Both the position numbers and the translations under genes were made by a program. 64,000 bases of DNA, taken from assembly GCA_046349955.1 (NCBI GenBank), contig JAXMBI010000010.1, positions 62,001 through 126,000 of the forward strand, given 5' to 3'. This DNA comes from JBGAPH01 sp046349955. GTDB lineage: Bacteria; Planctomycetota; Planctomycetia; Pirellulales; JBGAPH01. The notes under the pieces are model-generated. The model was not told the DNA's origin. It saw only the letters and a list, made by a program, of their open reading frames with translations, and made no database searches. Of the stretch, positions 1 to 9,740 are shown one piece after another. How positions within the stretch are numbered: position 1 is the stretch's first letter; every line of letters starts with the position of its first letter.

Positions 1-1961
1 GGCCACCACTCGGCGTCGTGCCATTTGCTCTTTGAAAACACGAGCTCGTTCTGGGCAAACCGGAACGTGACGTTGTAGCGGCCGAGGAAGCTCATCCCGA
101 TCAGGCCGTCAAAGATTTCTCCCGACTGTTCCATGAATCTCAACCGCTCATGCCGAAACGTCCCAAAGCCCGCCTGGCCCAATAGCCCCGTTCGCGAATT
201 TCGCACGCCTTTGATGGTGGCCGATCGGATCGGCGAGAGGATCGCCGCGTCACCGCGCTCGCAAAGAGACCCAGCAAAGTCCGCGCGCAAACTGAGTTCA
301 CCTTCGAAACCCGAGTCGAACATCATCAGGACTTCTTGTCCGCCCACGCCGACCGTGGTGTAGGGGCGGGGCAGGCAGTACATCTTTGCGCTTTGAGTCG
401 GGCCCGCCGGCCGATACGCCGCGTGGTGCAGGGTGACAACTCCCTGGTCGAAGTCCAGCGACAGGGCGACGCTGGCAAGAACGTCCATCCCAATGACGCA
501 GTCGATTTGCGATCCGGCCGCGTCGGAGAGTGCCTCAAGGTCCACGCAAGTGGCAATCGTACCTGCCGGCACCCGCAAAGAGCCGATCGCCATTTCCGGC
601 ATCGAATACTTATCTGTCCCAGGAATTGCGCGCGCGGCGACGTCGAGCTCCGATTTCAGGCTTTTGCGCCAGGCGGTAATCTGGCTGCCTGTGTCAAGGA
701 TGCATTGGTAGTCCTTGCCGCCGAATGAAACGGTCGCCCACGCCATACGATCGGGGCCCATAGAGAACGACGCCAGCGGTTCGGCAACATTCGTAGCTAC
801 ACCTGCAGCGACCGGGACTCCCGTCGCTCCCGTGGCGCCGAACTCCACGCGCACCGCAGTGAAACCCTCAGTGCTCGGCTTCCGCACATGCAAGTTGAGA
901 GGCAAGTTGTTGCGCCACAGCTCCAAGCAACTCCCTAAGTCGGTCGGCAGGTCGATTTGGTCATCCGGCCCGATCCCTGCGGCCGCGGCCGGACTGCCGG
1001 GCTGCACCGAAAACACGACCAGTCTTCCCTCAAGCTCCACGAGCGTCATGCCGCGCAGACCTGGCCACCAGTGGCCGTCATGCCACCTGCTCTTCGCAAG
1101 CAGCATCTCGTTGCTGGCAAACAAGAATGTTGGGTTGTAGCGGGCGAGAAAGAGATTCCCGAGACAGCCCATTCTCTGTTTGCCGCTCCGCTCGAAGAAC
1201 AATACGCGATCGTGGCGCGATCCATTGAGCCCCGCCGTCGCAATCGATCCGAAGCGCGACTTAGGCCCTCCTCCGCTGTTCTTGATCACTCCCACCTGTG
1301 ACAACACTTCCGCCGCACCAGTGCTGCCGTAGAATTCGACCATCGCGGGAGGCAGGCTTAGCTCCATTCCATTTCCAGCCTCAATTGCGAGGATTTCTTC
1401 CTTACCGCACACCTGCGCCATGACGTGCGGTTGAGGGTGGCAGGCGATATTCACCGACTCTCGTGGCTCACTCGGCCGATAGGTCGACTCGTGCAGAATT
1501 AAGACGCTTCGATCGAAATCCAACGTCAGGCCGAGGTCGGCCAAGACGTCCATGCCCACGATGCCATCGACGGGCCTGCCTGTAGCTCGCGATTGTGCGG
1601 AGAGGTCGCGGCAGACAACTGTCGTTTCAGGCCGGAGCCGAATCGGACCCAATGAAGCGGTCGGCAAGTTGTAAAGGCTCTCTCTTGCCTGCTCGCCAAC
1701 GGCCTTTCCCAAAGCTGGCCGCACCGCTTCGTTGAGCACGGTCGTCGAAGTGGCCGTGTGAATCAAGCACTGATAGTCCTTGCCCCCAAACGACAGCGTG
1801 ACAAACGGCATCCGATCCGGTCCCATTGGAAAGGTGGCCAGCGGCTTGGCCGCTACCGCGTCTTCGCCGGAACAGAGGGTCGGCGACCAGAAAATCACCG
1901 ACCAGAGCGCGAGCGCACCAATTCGCCCGCAAGAGATCGAAGCGGCAGCGCGTCCTAGCAT
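1..1961 (-). CDS. Secreted protein with tandem aspartyl-protease-like units and a PDZ-like segment (partial)
   Basis: I translated the minus strand from the ATG at 1961. The frame stays open for 653 codons to the window edge, so the C-terminus is missing. An in-frame TAG lies about 60 bases upstream and an AGGGAG ribosome site sits just before the ATG. The N-terminus has a hydrophobic signal-like stretch (ALALWSVIFWSPTLCSG). Two homologous halves follow, each opening with an almost identical block (SMGPDRM / PMGPDRM, then FGGKDYQC). The second half carries the retropepsin motif LDTGS at about residue 423. The equivalent place in the first half is IHTAT at about residue 68, so the catalytic Asp is gone. 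Each half also has later IVGMDVL/VIGMDVL and FDSG-type segments, as in pepsin-like folds. Between the halves, about residues 305-345, is a PDZ-like stretch with PGSPAAAAG. Likely an exported protease or a protease-derived binding protein; activity is uncertain. Confidence 0.75.
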   Translation of the reverse strand, partial: MLGRAAASISCGRIGALALWSVIFWSPTLCSGEDAVAAKPLATFPMGPDRMPFVTLSFGGKDYQCLIHTATSTTVLNEAVRPALGKAVGEQARESLYNLPTASLGPIRLRPETTVVCRDLSAQSRATGRPVDGIVGMDVLADLGLTLDFDRSVLILHESTYRPSEPRESVNIACHPQPHVMAQVCGKEEILAIEAGNGMELSLPPAMVEFYGSTGAAEVLSQVGVIKNSGGGPKSRFGSIATAGLNGSRHDRVLFFERSGKQRMGCLGNLFLARYNPTFLFASNEMLLAKSRWHDGHWWPGLRGMTLVELEGRLVVFSVQPGSPAAAAGIGPDDQIDLPTDLGSCLELWRNNLPLNLHVRKPSTEGFTAVRVEFGATGATGVPVAAGVATNVAEPLASFSMGPDRMAWATVSFGGKDYQCILDTGSQITAWRKSLKSELDVAARAIPGTDKYSMPEMAIGSLRVPAGTIATCVDLEALSDAAGSQIDCVIGMDVLASVALSLDFDQGVVTLHHAAYRPAGPTQSAKMYCLPRPYTTVGVGGQEVLMMFDSGFEGELSLRADFAGSLCERGDAAILSPIRSATIKGVRNSRTGLLGQAGFGTFRHERLRFMEQSGEIFDGLIGMSFLGRYNVTFRFAQNELVFSKSKWHDAEWW

Positions 1962-2297
1962 GGGTCCCTCCCTGCACCGCGGACTGGCTGCCCCAAGACC
2001 GCCGGGTGGTCGGCGATTCTAACACCGCTGGCGGCGGAGCGTACATGCGAGCAGGCCGGCAGCCATGCTTCGCCTACGAAGCAAACCGGCCGCTCGCACC
2101 ATCAGAGCGACCGCTTCCTGGAGATATCGAAAGCAAGGCGGTCGATCGAACAATCGGCGGGCGCGACCGGGAGCCCCATCGAATCACCTCTGGTAAGTGG
2201 TTTCGGCCGGGGTTCTCCGAGGGAACTTGACCAGCTATCATCCTTGGCGCCCGGGAATTGCCCCTGCGCACGTGGCCATTCGCAAGGAGCGCGAAAG
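1962..2297. other. Divergent intergenic region
   Basis: About 340 bases lie between the minus-strand protease-like gene and the plus-strand TPR gene. No open frame with family resemblance is visible. Both genes must be transcribed outward from here, but I found no convincing -35/-10 pair. The only clear site is the AAGGAG ribosome binding site at 2284-2289 serving the TPR gene. Confidence 0.5.
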
Positions 2298-3947
2298 ATG
2301 CGACGTACCTGCCTTGCCGTGTTATTCGTCTGCCTTGCGAACGCGGGGCCAAGGCTGGCCGTAGCCGCCGAAGGCGACACTGCGACCGTGGTCGCGGAAG
2401 ACCATGTTCCGCTCATGGAGGGCGGAGTGGCGGTTGGGAGTGTCAACCGCGGCGACTCCTTTCCGGTTATCAACGTCGAGGCGGGGCGACTCGTCATTAA
2501 GCGCAAGCCGTACCGCTGGCTCGCGATCGAGAAGACCGTTCCGCTTAGCCAGGCGGACGCGCTGTTCAGCGAAAAGATTCGGCTGAACCCTCAGGACGCG
2601 GGAGCGTTCCTAGCGCGGGCCAAGGTTCGCTTCGTTCTCGAGCGGTTCGACGAATGCGCAGCTGACTGCACGGCGTGTCTGCGTCTTGAGCCGAATGCGC
2701 TCCAGGGTTTTGTGCTCCGCAGCCGCGCGCATTTGGACCAGGCCGAATTCTCGCTGGGCCTGGCCGACGCGGACCGTGCGCTTTTGCTCGATGCAACGAA
2801 CGACGAGGCTCGGCACTGCCGCGCGACGGCGTTGGATGAGTTGGGACGGGCCGAAGAGGCGATGCGGGAGTGCGACCGTCGAATTGAGGACCAGCCCTCT
2901 GCCGACGCCTATATCGATCGCGCGCTGCTCCATCGCAAGTACAAGAGATTGGCTGAGGCCGCCGAAGACGCGGGAAAGGCGATCGCTTTGGAGCCCGACG
3001 AGCTAGGCCACCATCTATTTCGAGCCTCGGAGCTCAACAACTTGAAGAAGCATGACGACGCCTTGCTCGACCTGAACCATGTGATCGAACGCGATCCTAG
3101 GCACGCTCAGGCGTTGCTCATGCGCAGCATGGTCCATATGAACAAGCAGAACTATGCGTTGGCCATGCATGACCTTGATGAGGTCCAGCAGATTGCCCCG
3201 GCGCTACTCGCGGAAGCGCTAAAGGCGCGGGCAATGGTTCAGTCTAAGCAATGCGAATACGCAGCGGCGATTCGAAACTTCACGGAGGCGATCCTGCTGC
3301 GACCGAATGATTTGGAGCTATTGAAACTGCGCGGCGTAGCTCTCTTGGAGAGTGGCCAAGCTGCTGAAGCACTCGTCGACTTGGATGCGGCAGCAGCGCT
3401 AGCGCCGGATGATCTAGACATCTTGGTTTGGCGAGCGAAGGCCAATTTTGCTGACAAACGCGAGGATCAAGCGGTTGCTGATCTCGATCACATCACCGCG
3501 CGCGATCCAGAGAATCTCCACGCGCTGTGCATGCGAGGCTTGTTTCATGCCAAACACGCTCGGTATGACCATGCCCTGGCCGAGTTCGATCGAGCGCTGC
3601 AACATGCCAAGGGAGATCGAGCGGCAGTGCTGTGCTGGCGAGCGGCGATTTACGCTCAGTCGGAGCGGACGAAGGAAGCGATCGCCGACCTATCCGAAGC
3701 GATCGCACTCGAGCCAAGCCAACTTGGTCCACGCTTCCTGCTGGCCGGGCTGAAGTTAAAGTCGGGAGATCCGCGTGCCGCCGTGGCGGATTGCGATGAA
3801 CTGTGCAGCAAGTTTCCCACCTCGCCCGAAGCCTTTCGCGGTCGAGCGTCGATCTTCGACGAACTGGGCGAGAAATCGAAGGCCGACGCGGATCGGAAAA
3901 TGGCGGCAAAGCTGGAGGCGGCCGCAGGGCAGGCAAAACTGAATTGA
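2298..3947 (+). CDS. Secreted tetratricopeptide-repeat protein
   Basis: The protein is 549 residues from the ATG at 2298, chosen because AAGGAG lies 8 bases upstream and the first residues form a signal peptide ending near AVAAEGD. An upstream in-frame start would add residues with no signal character. After about 60 residues of beta-rich sequence that could be an SH3-like domain, the rest is a long row of degenerate TPR units. These are recognisable by repeated A..L..DPxN/EPD-type turns (AIALEPDELG, AILLRPNDLE, AIALEPSQLG). TPR arrays bind partner proteins; the partner is unknown. The signal peptide places it outside the cytoplasm. It stands alone, divergent from the protease-like gene and convergent with the ATP-grasp gene. 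Confidence 0.8.
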   Translation: MRRTCLAVLFVCLANAGPRLAVAAEGDTATVVAEDHVPLMEGGVAVGSVNRGDSFPVINVEAGRLVIKRKPYRWLAIEKTVPLSQADALFSEKIRLNPQDAGAFLARAKVRFVLERFDECAADCTACLRLEPNALQGFVLRSRAHLDQAEFSLGLADADRALLLDATNDEARHCRATALDELGRAEEAMRECDRRIEDQPSADAYIDRALLHRKYKRLAEAAEDAGKAIALEPDELGHHLFRASELNNLKKHDDALLDLNHVIERDPRHAQALLMRSMVHMNKQNYALAMHDLDEVQQIAPALLAEALKARAMVQSKQCEYAAAIRNFTEAILLRPNDLELLKLRGVALLESGQAAEALVDLDAAAALAPDDLDILVWRAKANFADKREDQAVADLDHITARDPENLHALCMRGLFHAKHARYDHALAEFDRALQHAKGDRAAVLCWRAAIYAQSERTKEAIADLSEAIALEPSQLGPRFLLAGLKLKSGDPRAAVADCDELCSKFPTSPEAFRGRASIFDELGEKSKADADRKMAAKLEAAAGQAKLN

Positions 3948-4122
3948 ACGGCAATTTCGAAGCGATTGGCGCGTGTCTCGTCCCATTGCGGTTCCGCGAA
4001 GCGCTTGATGTGGCGCCCCGCGAGGGTGGCGCTCACACGGCTCTCTTTCCGCCAGCCACCTATAGCTGCCGAGGCCGAACCTTGATATCCCGGATGGTTC
4101 GCCGCAGCCGCTCGCCCGCCCT

Positions 4123-5175
4123 TCACTCCCGCCAAGCCGCCTTGTAACTCCGCCCCAGCGTGATGATGCGGTGCAGCAGTTCTTCGTACGTCACGCCGGC
4201 CGCGTGGCCGCTTTCGGCGAAGTCTTCGCCGTACGATAGGTTCGGGTTCGGGTTGGCCTCGAGCATGTAAGCTCGGCCGTCGGCCGCCAGGCGCAGATCG
4301 ATGCGGGCATAGCCGGTGAGGAACAGCGCCTTATACGCGCGTGCGCACTGCTTGATGATCTTGGCCGACACGCCGTCGGGCAGGTCCTTGGCCGCGTGGG
4401 TTTGCACGCCGATCTGCTTCTGGTACTCGTAGTCCCATTTCACCTTGGCCGTGGCGATCAGCGGCACCTTGTCGGCGCTCTTGGTGAACTCGAGCTCCCA
4501 GATCGGAAAGACCTTGAGCCGCTCGTTGCCGAGGACGCTCACGTAGAGCTCGCGCCCCTCGATGTACTCTTCGACCAGAGCGTCGCTCTTCACCGTTTGA
4601 TGCACGAACTCCACGCGGTCCTTGAGCTTCTCGTCGTTCGTGACGAGCGATGCCCGCGAGATGCCAAGCGACGCTTCTTCGCTCACGCTCTTGACCACGA
4701 GCGGATAGGTGAGCCGCTTGGTCGGCTTCACCTTGCGGCGCAGCGGATAGACCGCGAACTTGGGCGTGGGGATGCGGTGGTAGAGCAGGATCTGCTTGCA
4801 GAGCGCCTTGTCGTGCGAGAGCATCAGCCCGCGGGGATTGCAGCCGGTGTAAGGCTGCCGGAGCAGTTCGAGGTAGCTGACCACGTGCTGGTCGTACATC
4901 GAGATGCTGTGGAACTCTTCGAGCAGGTTGAAGGTGACGTGCGGCGTGAACTGGTCGATTTCCTTGCGGATCTTGCCCAGGTCGTCCCAGACGCCGAGCA
5001 CGCGCACATCGTGCCCCATGGAGCGGAGCGTTTGAATGACGTCGAACTCGGTCTTCCAATCCAAGATCTGCTTGTCGGTGTAGCCTTCGAGGCTCTCCGG
5101 CGGCACCAAGTCCTCGTGAACGAGCACCAGGATGCGGAGTTTCTTGGCGGGCAGTTTGGCTTTTCGCTTGTTCAC
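4123..5175 (-). CDS. ATP-grasp ligase of the D-Ala-D-Ala ligase type
   Basis: The frame gives 350 residues from a GTG at 5175 that overlaps the stop of the upstream zincin gene (GTGA), a typical translational coupling. The N-terminus (KKLRILVLVHEDLVPP) starts a Rossmann-like preATP-grasp domain. Next come the ATP-grasp signatures: a lysine in YPLVVKSVSEEASLGIS, the EEYIEGRELYVSVLGN strand, and the metal-binding end RIDLRLAADGRAYMLEANPNPNL. The family joins a carboxylate to an amine using ATP. The substrate is not readable here, but the fold is that of D-alanine-D-alanine ligase and related peptide ligases. The same frame is open further upstream to about 6393, but that part is the shadow of the zincin gene. 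The product is probably cytoplasmic. Confidence 0.85.
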   Translation of the reverse strand: MNKRKAKLPAKKLRILVLVHEDLVPPESLEGYTDKQILDWKTEFDVIQTLRSMGHDVRVLGVWDDLGKIRKEIDQFTPHVTFNLLEEFHSISMYDQHVVSYLELLRQPYTGCNPRGLMLSHDKALCKQILLYHRIPTPKFAVYPLRRKVKPTKRLTYPLVVKSVSEEASLGISRASLVTNDEKLKDRVEFVHQTVKSDALVEEYIEGRELYVSVLGNERLKVFPIWELEFTKSADKVPLIATAKVKWDYEYQKQIGVQTHAAKDLPDGVSAKIIKQCARAYKALFLTGYARIDLRLAADGRAYMLEANPNPNLSYGEDFAESGHAAGVTYEELLHRIITLGRSYKAAWRE

Positions 5176-6245
5176 AGGGCTACCCGATGGTGTCCGCCAT
5201 GCACATAGTTCATCGTTTGCACCGTGACGAGCACCAGGGCGTCGGCCTTGGTTTGCTCGACGGAACGCTCCAGGCGCAGCCCCAGCTCCTGGCAGCGCTC
5301 GATCATCTGCTCGAGCACCTGATCGATCGTGTATTGATACTCGCCCGTCCAGTGGGCCACTGTGCGGCGCAGCTCGCTGCGGTTGCGCCGCAGGAACTCG
5401 GCCGCCAGCAGATTGCCTGCGTGCTCGGGCAGCGAGGAGAAGAGCTTGCCCAGGTGCTGGTCGTGGAGATTGGGGATCTCCATGCCATAGAGCTTGCGCT
5501 TCTGCTCGTAGTGCTCGCCGAGGGTCTTGCGGATGGAGCGCAGCGGATCGACGTGCTCGCGCGAGGAGACGAGCGGCTTCTTGCCTTGGATCTCGCGCAT
5601 CAGCTCGGCCACGTACTCGAGCTTGCGGATCACCGGCCAACCCGCGTAGGTGGCCCGCCAGGCGGAGCGCGGCTTGAGCCACACGGCGAACGTCTCGGCA
5701 AAGTCCTCGGCCGGATGCGCCTGCGCATACGACGGCTCGAGATGCAGCACGTAGTTCTTGCTGTAGGGGCGCGGGTAGTAGTGCTCGGGGTACGGATCGG
5801 TGTACTTGCCGAAGAGCTTGCGATACTGCTTGCGGCGGTGCAGCCCATAGGCCGTGTCGAAAGCATGCCCCGCTTCGTGGCGCAGGATCTTGAGGCACCA
5901 ATCTTCGGTGCCCCCTTCGACCTCGAGCAGTTGCCGGCGCTCGAGCCGCGCGAGGCGCGGGTGCGCGAGATAGAACGGCATCGCCACGCCGGGCACGCCG
6001 TCGGGCGAGAACCATTCGTCGGAGAGCCAGCAGTGCGGCCGGAAGCGCAGCCCGCGATACTCGAGCTCTTCGTACAGACGGTCGACGCGCTCCTCGAGCA
6101 CCGTGCCTTCGACTTGCAGGCCGAGGTCGCACATCCGCAGGCGGAGCAGCGCGTCGTCGGTGAGCTTGCTCCAACCGTACGCGCCAAGCTGCGCAGCATC
6201 CTGCTGCCGGCTCGAAGCACGCGAATGGCGGGGCAAAGGACTCAC
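5172..6245 (-). CDS. Putative zinc-binding metallopeptidase
   Basis: The protein is 357 residues with a gluzincin-like site: the helix RHEAGHAFD gives HExxH, and a downstream acidic segment PAEDFAETFAVWL probably supplies the third ligand. This arrangement matches the family of putative zinc-binding metallopeptidases often annotated beside ATP-grasp ligases in planctomycetes. No signal peptide or membrane segment is visible, so it is probably cytoplasmic. The stop overlaps the GTG start of the ATP-grasp gene, so the two proteins are made together and likely act in one pathway, for example making and trimming a peptide. That pathway is inference. The start at 6245 is the first reasonable codon in frame, but a start slightly further in is possible. 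Confidence 0.8.
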   Translation of the reverse strand: MSPLPRHSRASSRQQDAAQLGAYGWSKLTDDALLRLRMCDLGLQVEGTVLEERVDRLYEELEYRGLRFRPHCWLSDEWFSPDGVPGVAMPFYLAHPRLARLERRQLLEVEGGTEDWCLKILRHEAGHAFDTAYGLHRRKQYRKLFGKYTDPYPEHYYPRPYSKNYVLHLEPSYAQAHPAEDFAETFAVWLKPRSAWRATYAGWPVIRKLEYVAELMREIQGKKPLVSSREHVDPLRSIRKTLGEHYEQKRKLYGMEIPNLHDQHLGKLFSSLPEHAGNLLAAEFLRRNRSELRRTVAHWTGEYQYTIDQVLEQMIERCQELGLRLERSVEQTKADALVLVTVQTMNYVHGGHHRVAL

Positions 6246-6336
6246 GGAAGTCGCTGATAAACGGCGAGGGGCGGATTCGGCCTAAGGTCCAAACAAGTAA
6301 TACCTTACGATCCGCAAACTCGCAACCAGCCCGTCT

Positions 6337-6359
6337 CCCCTCTCCCGCCGGGAGAGGGG
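6337..6359. repeat. GC-rich inverted repeat
   Basis: CCCCTCTCCC, a 3-base loop GCC, then GGGAGAGGGG make a perfect 10-bp stem, followed by a run of C and G. It lies just upstream of the zincin gene on the minus strand. Palindromes of this composition are dispersed in planctomycete genomes from memory; here only one copy is seen. Confidence 0.6.
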
Positions 6360-6436
6360 CCCGGGGGTGAGGGCAGGCAGGCAACGAACCCAAGCGAGGC
6401 TGGCGATTCCTCCGTGGTTGTCAGCCGGCTGACGCC

Positions 6437-6472
6437 GGCCGCTCGCCGGGAGCGCCACGAGCAGTATCAGCC
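6437..6472. repeat. 36-base dispersed repeat, copy 1
   Basis: A unit beginning GGCCGCTCGCCGGGAGCG and ending GAGCAGTATCAGCC matches 9741-9776 at all but two positions. It contains a short GCTC/GAGC stem. Function unknown. Confidence 0.65.
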
Positions 6473-6773
6473 GAGTTCTGTCTCGGCGCGGCGCAACGAC
6501 CAAAGAGGCAGCGATGGCGGGGTCGTGCATTGCGGCGTCTTGGATTTTGGATCAGGTCGACCCGGACGCCGTAGGGACGCTGGTGAGAAACCTGGGAGCG
6601 GGGGGGGCCGTGATCTGGCGTGCGTTCCGCACGCAGACGAAGTTGCTGCCGTCGAGACCTACCGGGCCGAATCAACCCGCGGCCGGACCTGCTGTAGAGT
6701 CACGTCGGCGTGCGCCAGCTATTGGTGCCAAAGAGCAGTCGGAAGGATTTGTTGACGCGGCGAACGGCCGCTC

Positions 6774-7926
6774 AGTGTAGTGTCCCTTAAATAGCGTTAC
6801 TTACGCTTGGTTGCGGGGTTTCATTCTCCTTGGGAGGATGAAGCCAGCAAAATCGGCTCCGGTCATTGAGTTGTCAAGCTTGCGAGCGGCGGACGCTGTG
6901 CCGGTTTGAGGCCGCAAAGCCGGCGGACGCCGGCGCGGTTGGTGTTGCGGGCGAAGATCGTGCTGGCGGCCGCCGAGGGAAGCTTGAACCAAGACATCGC
7001 CGCAGCTCGGGACGTCGCGGAAGACAGTCTCGTTGTGCGGCGGGCGCTTGGCGAACGACGCCTGGCCGGCATCGACTCGATGCCCCTCGCCCGGCCGCAA
7101 GCCGGCGATTCCGACGCGCGTGATCGAGACGATCCTGCACAAAACCACCCAGGAGAAACCGGCTGGAGCGACGCACCGAGCACCCGCACGATGGCCAAGG
7201 CGGTGGGCGGAGGCCGTTCCACGGTCACCCAGGTATAGCTGCACGGCTTGAAGCCGCACTTGGTCAAGACGTTCAAGGTCTCGAACGATCCGCGGTTCGC
7301 CGAGAAGCTGGACGTGGTGGGCTTGTATCTCAATCCGCCGGAACACGCTGTGGTGCTCAGCTGCGACGAGAAGAGCCAGACCAAGCCCTGATCGGACGCA
7401 TACCACATCCCGGTCGCTATGGACGATGACGCATGACTACAACGCAACGGCACGACGACCTTGTTCGCAAGGCAAGCCGTGGTGGTCAACGTCGCCGCCG
7501 GCCAGGTGATTGGCCACAAGCGAAGCATCGCCACCAGGAGCGGGATCAAGTTCCTCGCGCTGATCGATCAGCAACCTCGCCGAACTCGACTTGCACCTGA
7601 TCGCGGACAACTACGCCACGCACAAACACCCCAAGGTCAAGGCCTGGCTCAAACGCCATCCGGCGCTTCCACATGCACTTCATCCCCACGAGCAGCTCGT
7701 GGCTGAATCTGGCGGAACGCTGGTTTCGCGAGCTCACCGACAAACGGCTGCGTCGCGGAACCTCCGCAACTGGCCAGTTGATCGCGGCGATCGAGGAGTT
7801 CATCGCCAGACACAACCAAGCGGCCGAACCCTTCGTGTGGACCGCCCAAGCCGAAACCATCCTCGCCAAAGTCGCCCGTGCCCGGGCCGTCCTCGATAAA
7901 ACACCATCCGTTTGAGACACTACACT
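6774..7926 (+). mobile_element. Degenerate IS630-family element
   Basis: Terminal inverted repeats AGTGTAGTGTC at 6774-6784 and GACACTACACT at 7916-7926 bracket 1153 bases, a usual size for this family. The interior encodes a recognisable but frameshifted IS630-type transposase. A clean TA target duplication is not obvious, so the outermost bases may have drifted. Confidence 0.75.
6838..7915 (+). pseudogene. IS630-family transposase, multiply frameshifted
   Basis: Pieces of one protein appear in successive frames. They are an N-terminal HTH part (RAKIVLAAAEGSLNQDIAA), a linker with PGRKPAIPTRVIETILHKTT, a middle KTFKVSNDPRFAEKLDVVGL with the first catalytic region CDEKSQ, then LIADNYATHKHPKVKAWL, and finally PTSSSWLNLAERWFRELTDK. 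These match the DDE blocks of IS630 transposases (DEKS, DNYxTHK, SWLNxAE). At least four frame changes separate them, so no functional transposase can be made. Confidence 0.8.
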
Positions 7927-7945
7927 AGATGAACGCTGGTCGCTT

Positions 7946-8835
7946 ATGCCCCGCTTGGCTCGGTTTGGGTCTCGGTGGGCCGCGCTCATTCTAGTGGCCG
8001 TCTGCCTGCGTCCGCCCCGGCATATGCCGGACAGCTTTACGTCTTACCCGGCCCTCCCGTGGTCCTGACCGGCGAGAGTATCCCCTTTGCCGGTGTCGCC
8101 GCGCTGGGCGGTGATGAGCCTGGCGCTACGATCGCCTTTGTCGACTTCTTCGGCACTGCAGATCTGCTCTCGATCTATACCGAAACTCTCGCTCCGGGAG
8201 ACATCAAGGGATTCCTTGGGACCGGGCTGGCCGCACTTGGTCGCCAGCACCCTTCCCCGCAGTCCGAGCCGGGCGGCCGGGACGAGATTCGACGTCGCGC
8301 GCTGAAGCTCTTGGTAGATCGTCGAGGTTTGGGAAGACCGAACTTCCAAGGCGGTGCCGGTCCCTGGTTCAAGCGCCTCCAGTCGGATCGTTCTCCGCTG
8401 CCGAGGGAATTGATCAGAACCCGATGATGGGCAACGCGGTGTACTTCGATACGTCGACCGGCAACGTTCCGGCCGGCCCCGTTCCCGTGTTCCGCGTGAC
8501 CTGGGAGACGCTCGACGCTCCCTATGTCTCGCCCCTGGGGGACACGAACCGCGACGGGCGGGTCGATCGGACCGACCTTGGGCGCCCCCCGTAAAGCAAA
8601 CATGGGGGAGCACGTGGCTCAATGGATGGTGGCGGATTTCAACGGCGACGGAATTGTAAATGGGGGCGACTTCGAGATCCTGAAGCAGAATTTCGGCTGG
8701 CGCGAGAGCGCCGCAGTGCCCGAGCCGAGCGGCTGGGTCCTTGCTTGTTTCGGCAGTGTTCTCTTTGCCGCCGGGGCTCGGAAGCGACGGGTCTTTCGCG
8801 GCGTCCGGAGGCAAATGCCTCAGAATCCGACGTAG
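7946..8835 (+). pseudogene. Dockerin/PEP-CTERM secreted protein, frameshifted
   Basis: A signal-like start at 7946 (MPRLARFGSRWAALILVAVC) shifts frame into a segment with LYVLPGPPVVLTGESIPF. A later frame gives a dockerin-like pair (GDTNRDGRVDRTDLG and ADFNGDGIVNGGDFEILK). After another shift at a run of C near 8585 comes a C-terminal sorting tail: VPEPSGWVLA, a hydrophobic segment, then GARKRR. The order is that of exported, exosortase-processed planctomycete proteins. Three frames are needed, so it is broken or the sequence has errors at homopolymers. Its end overlaps the tail of the minus-strand pseudogene that follows. Confidence 0.65.
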
Positions 8836-9578
8836 TTGACGGCGCATTTTTGCGGGTATACGTCGACGCGCTTCGTTCCGCCGTTGAAGCTACGGCGAAG
8901 CTCGATTGCTTTGAGAGGATTGCTAGAGGCCGTCTGCCCGATGTGAAACTTGTCCGTGGCCGAAATGTTGGCCGGGAAGTCCGCATCCACCGTGAGGGTC
9001 GTCGCCGTGCGGGCGACAATTCGCCGCCACTGGCCGAGATTGGCGGAGTTCACAGCGGAAGTGAAGAGCAACTTGCTCTCCGAGCACGGAATCGGTGAAC
9101 GACGCCGTCGTGTCGATTAGCACTCGCTTAGGAAATGTGCCGTCGGTGCTATTTGCCTCGTGGTCGAAGCTCTGCACGGTGTACGGGCCGTCAGGCGAAA
9201 GGCCCGCCGGGATATAGGCGCGGGGCGGCGCTGACCGGGGTGGAGCCGCTGTGCTTCCCGAGGAATACTCGAGCGCCTTGCCCGACTGCCACAGCAGATA
9301 GCACAGGCCGAGCCAATGCCAGTGGTCGGGCGCGTTAAAAAGAAGCACACGGCCGGGGCCGTGCTCGTCGAGGCGCCGGCCAGGCCCGGCAAATCGAACT
9401 CATCGGCAAGCTGAATCGCACGGCATCGTAGACGGCGCCGTTCACGGCGGCCAGCAGTCGAGTAGCCATAGATGATCACCTGAGTGACTTCGTCGGTGGC
9501 GGCGGGAAGGTAGTTTGGAAACTCCGTCTTGATCCGCGTAATCCCGCCGCTTGCGACCGGGACCCGGATGATCTTCAT
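8820..9578 (-). pseudogene. Decayed gene of unknown function
   Basis: On the minus strand a protein-like sequence starts at 9578 (MKIIRVPVASGGITRIKTEF) and passes through at least three frames. The later pieces are IQLADEFDLPGLAGASTST, then NAPDHWHWLGLCYLLWQSGK, and finally RIVARTATTLTVDADFPANI, ending at 8820. The composition is that of real protein, and the pieces follow in order, but I do not recognise the family. It could have been a phage-like or surface protein. Confidence 0.45.
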
Positions 9579-9740
9579 CGGCGGTGCATAGTGATTGAAG
9601 ACGATGCTGCCGCCACTCCCGTCATTCCGCGAAAGTGGCTGTCACGCTTTTAGAAAACACGGTCAAAGCGCTTGCCGGCCGGAGCTTCAAGTCCTTCGCC
9701 GCCTTGCACGACCGCCCGGCGAACAACCCGGGTTGCGGCT

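Larger units (their letters stand above)
6246..6773. other. Non-coding stretch with short repeats
   Basis: No credible gene is seen. The stretch holds a 10-bp inverted repeat at 6337-6359 and a 36-base unit at 6437-6472 that recurs at 9741-9776. Short open frames here have no family resemblance and no ribosome sites. Confidence 0.5.

Noticed and set aside
4123..6393. A single 756-codon minus-strand frame
   Set aside because: Only the part after the GTG at 5175 is an ATP-grasp protein. The first 400 codons are arginine- and alanine-rich shadow sequence of the zincin gene.
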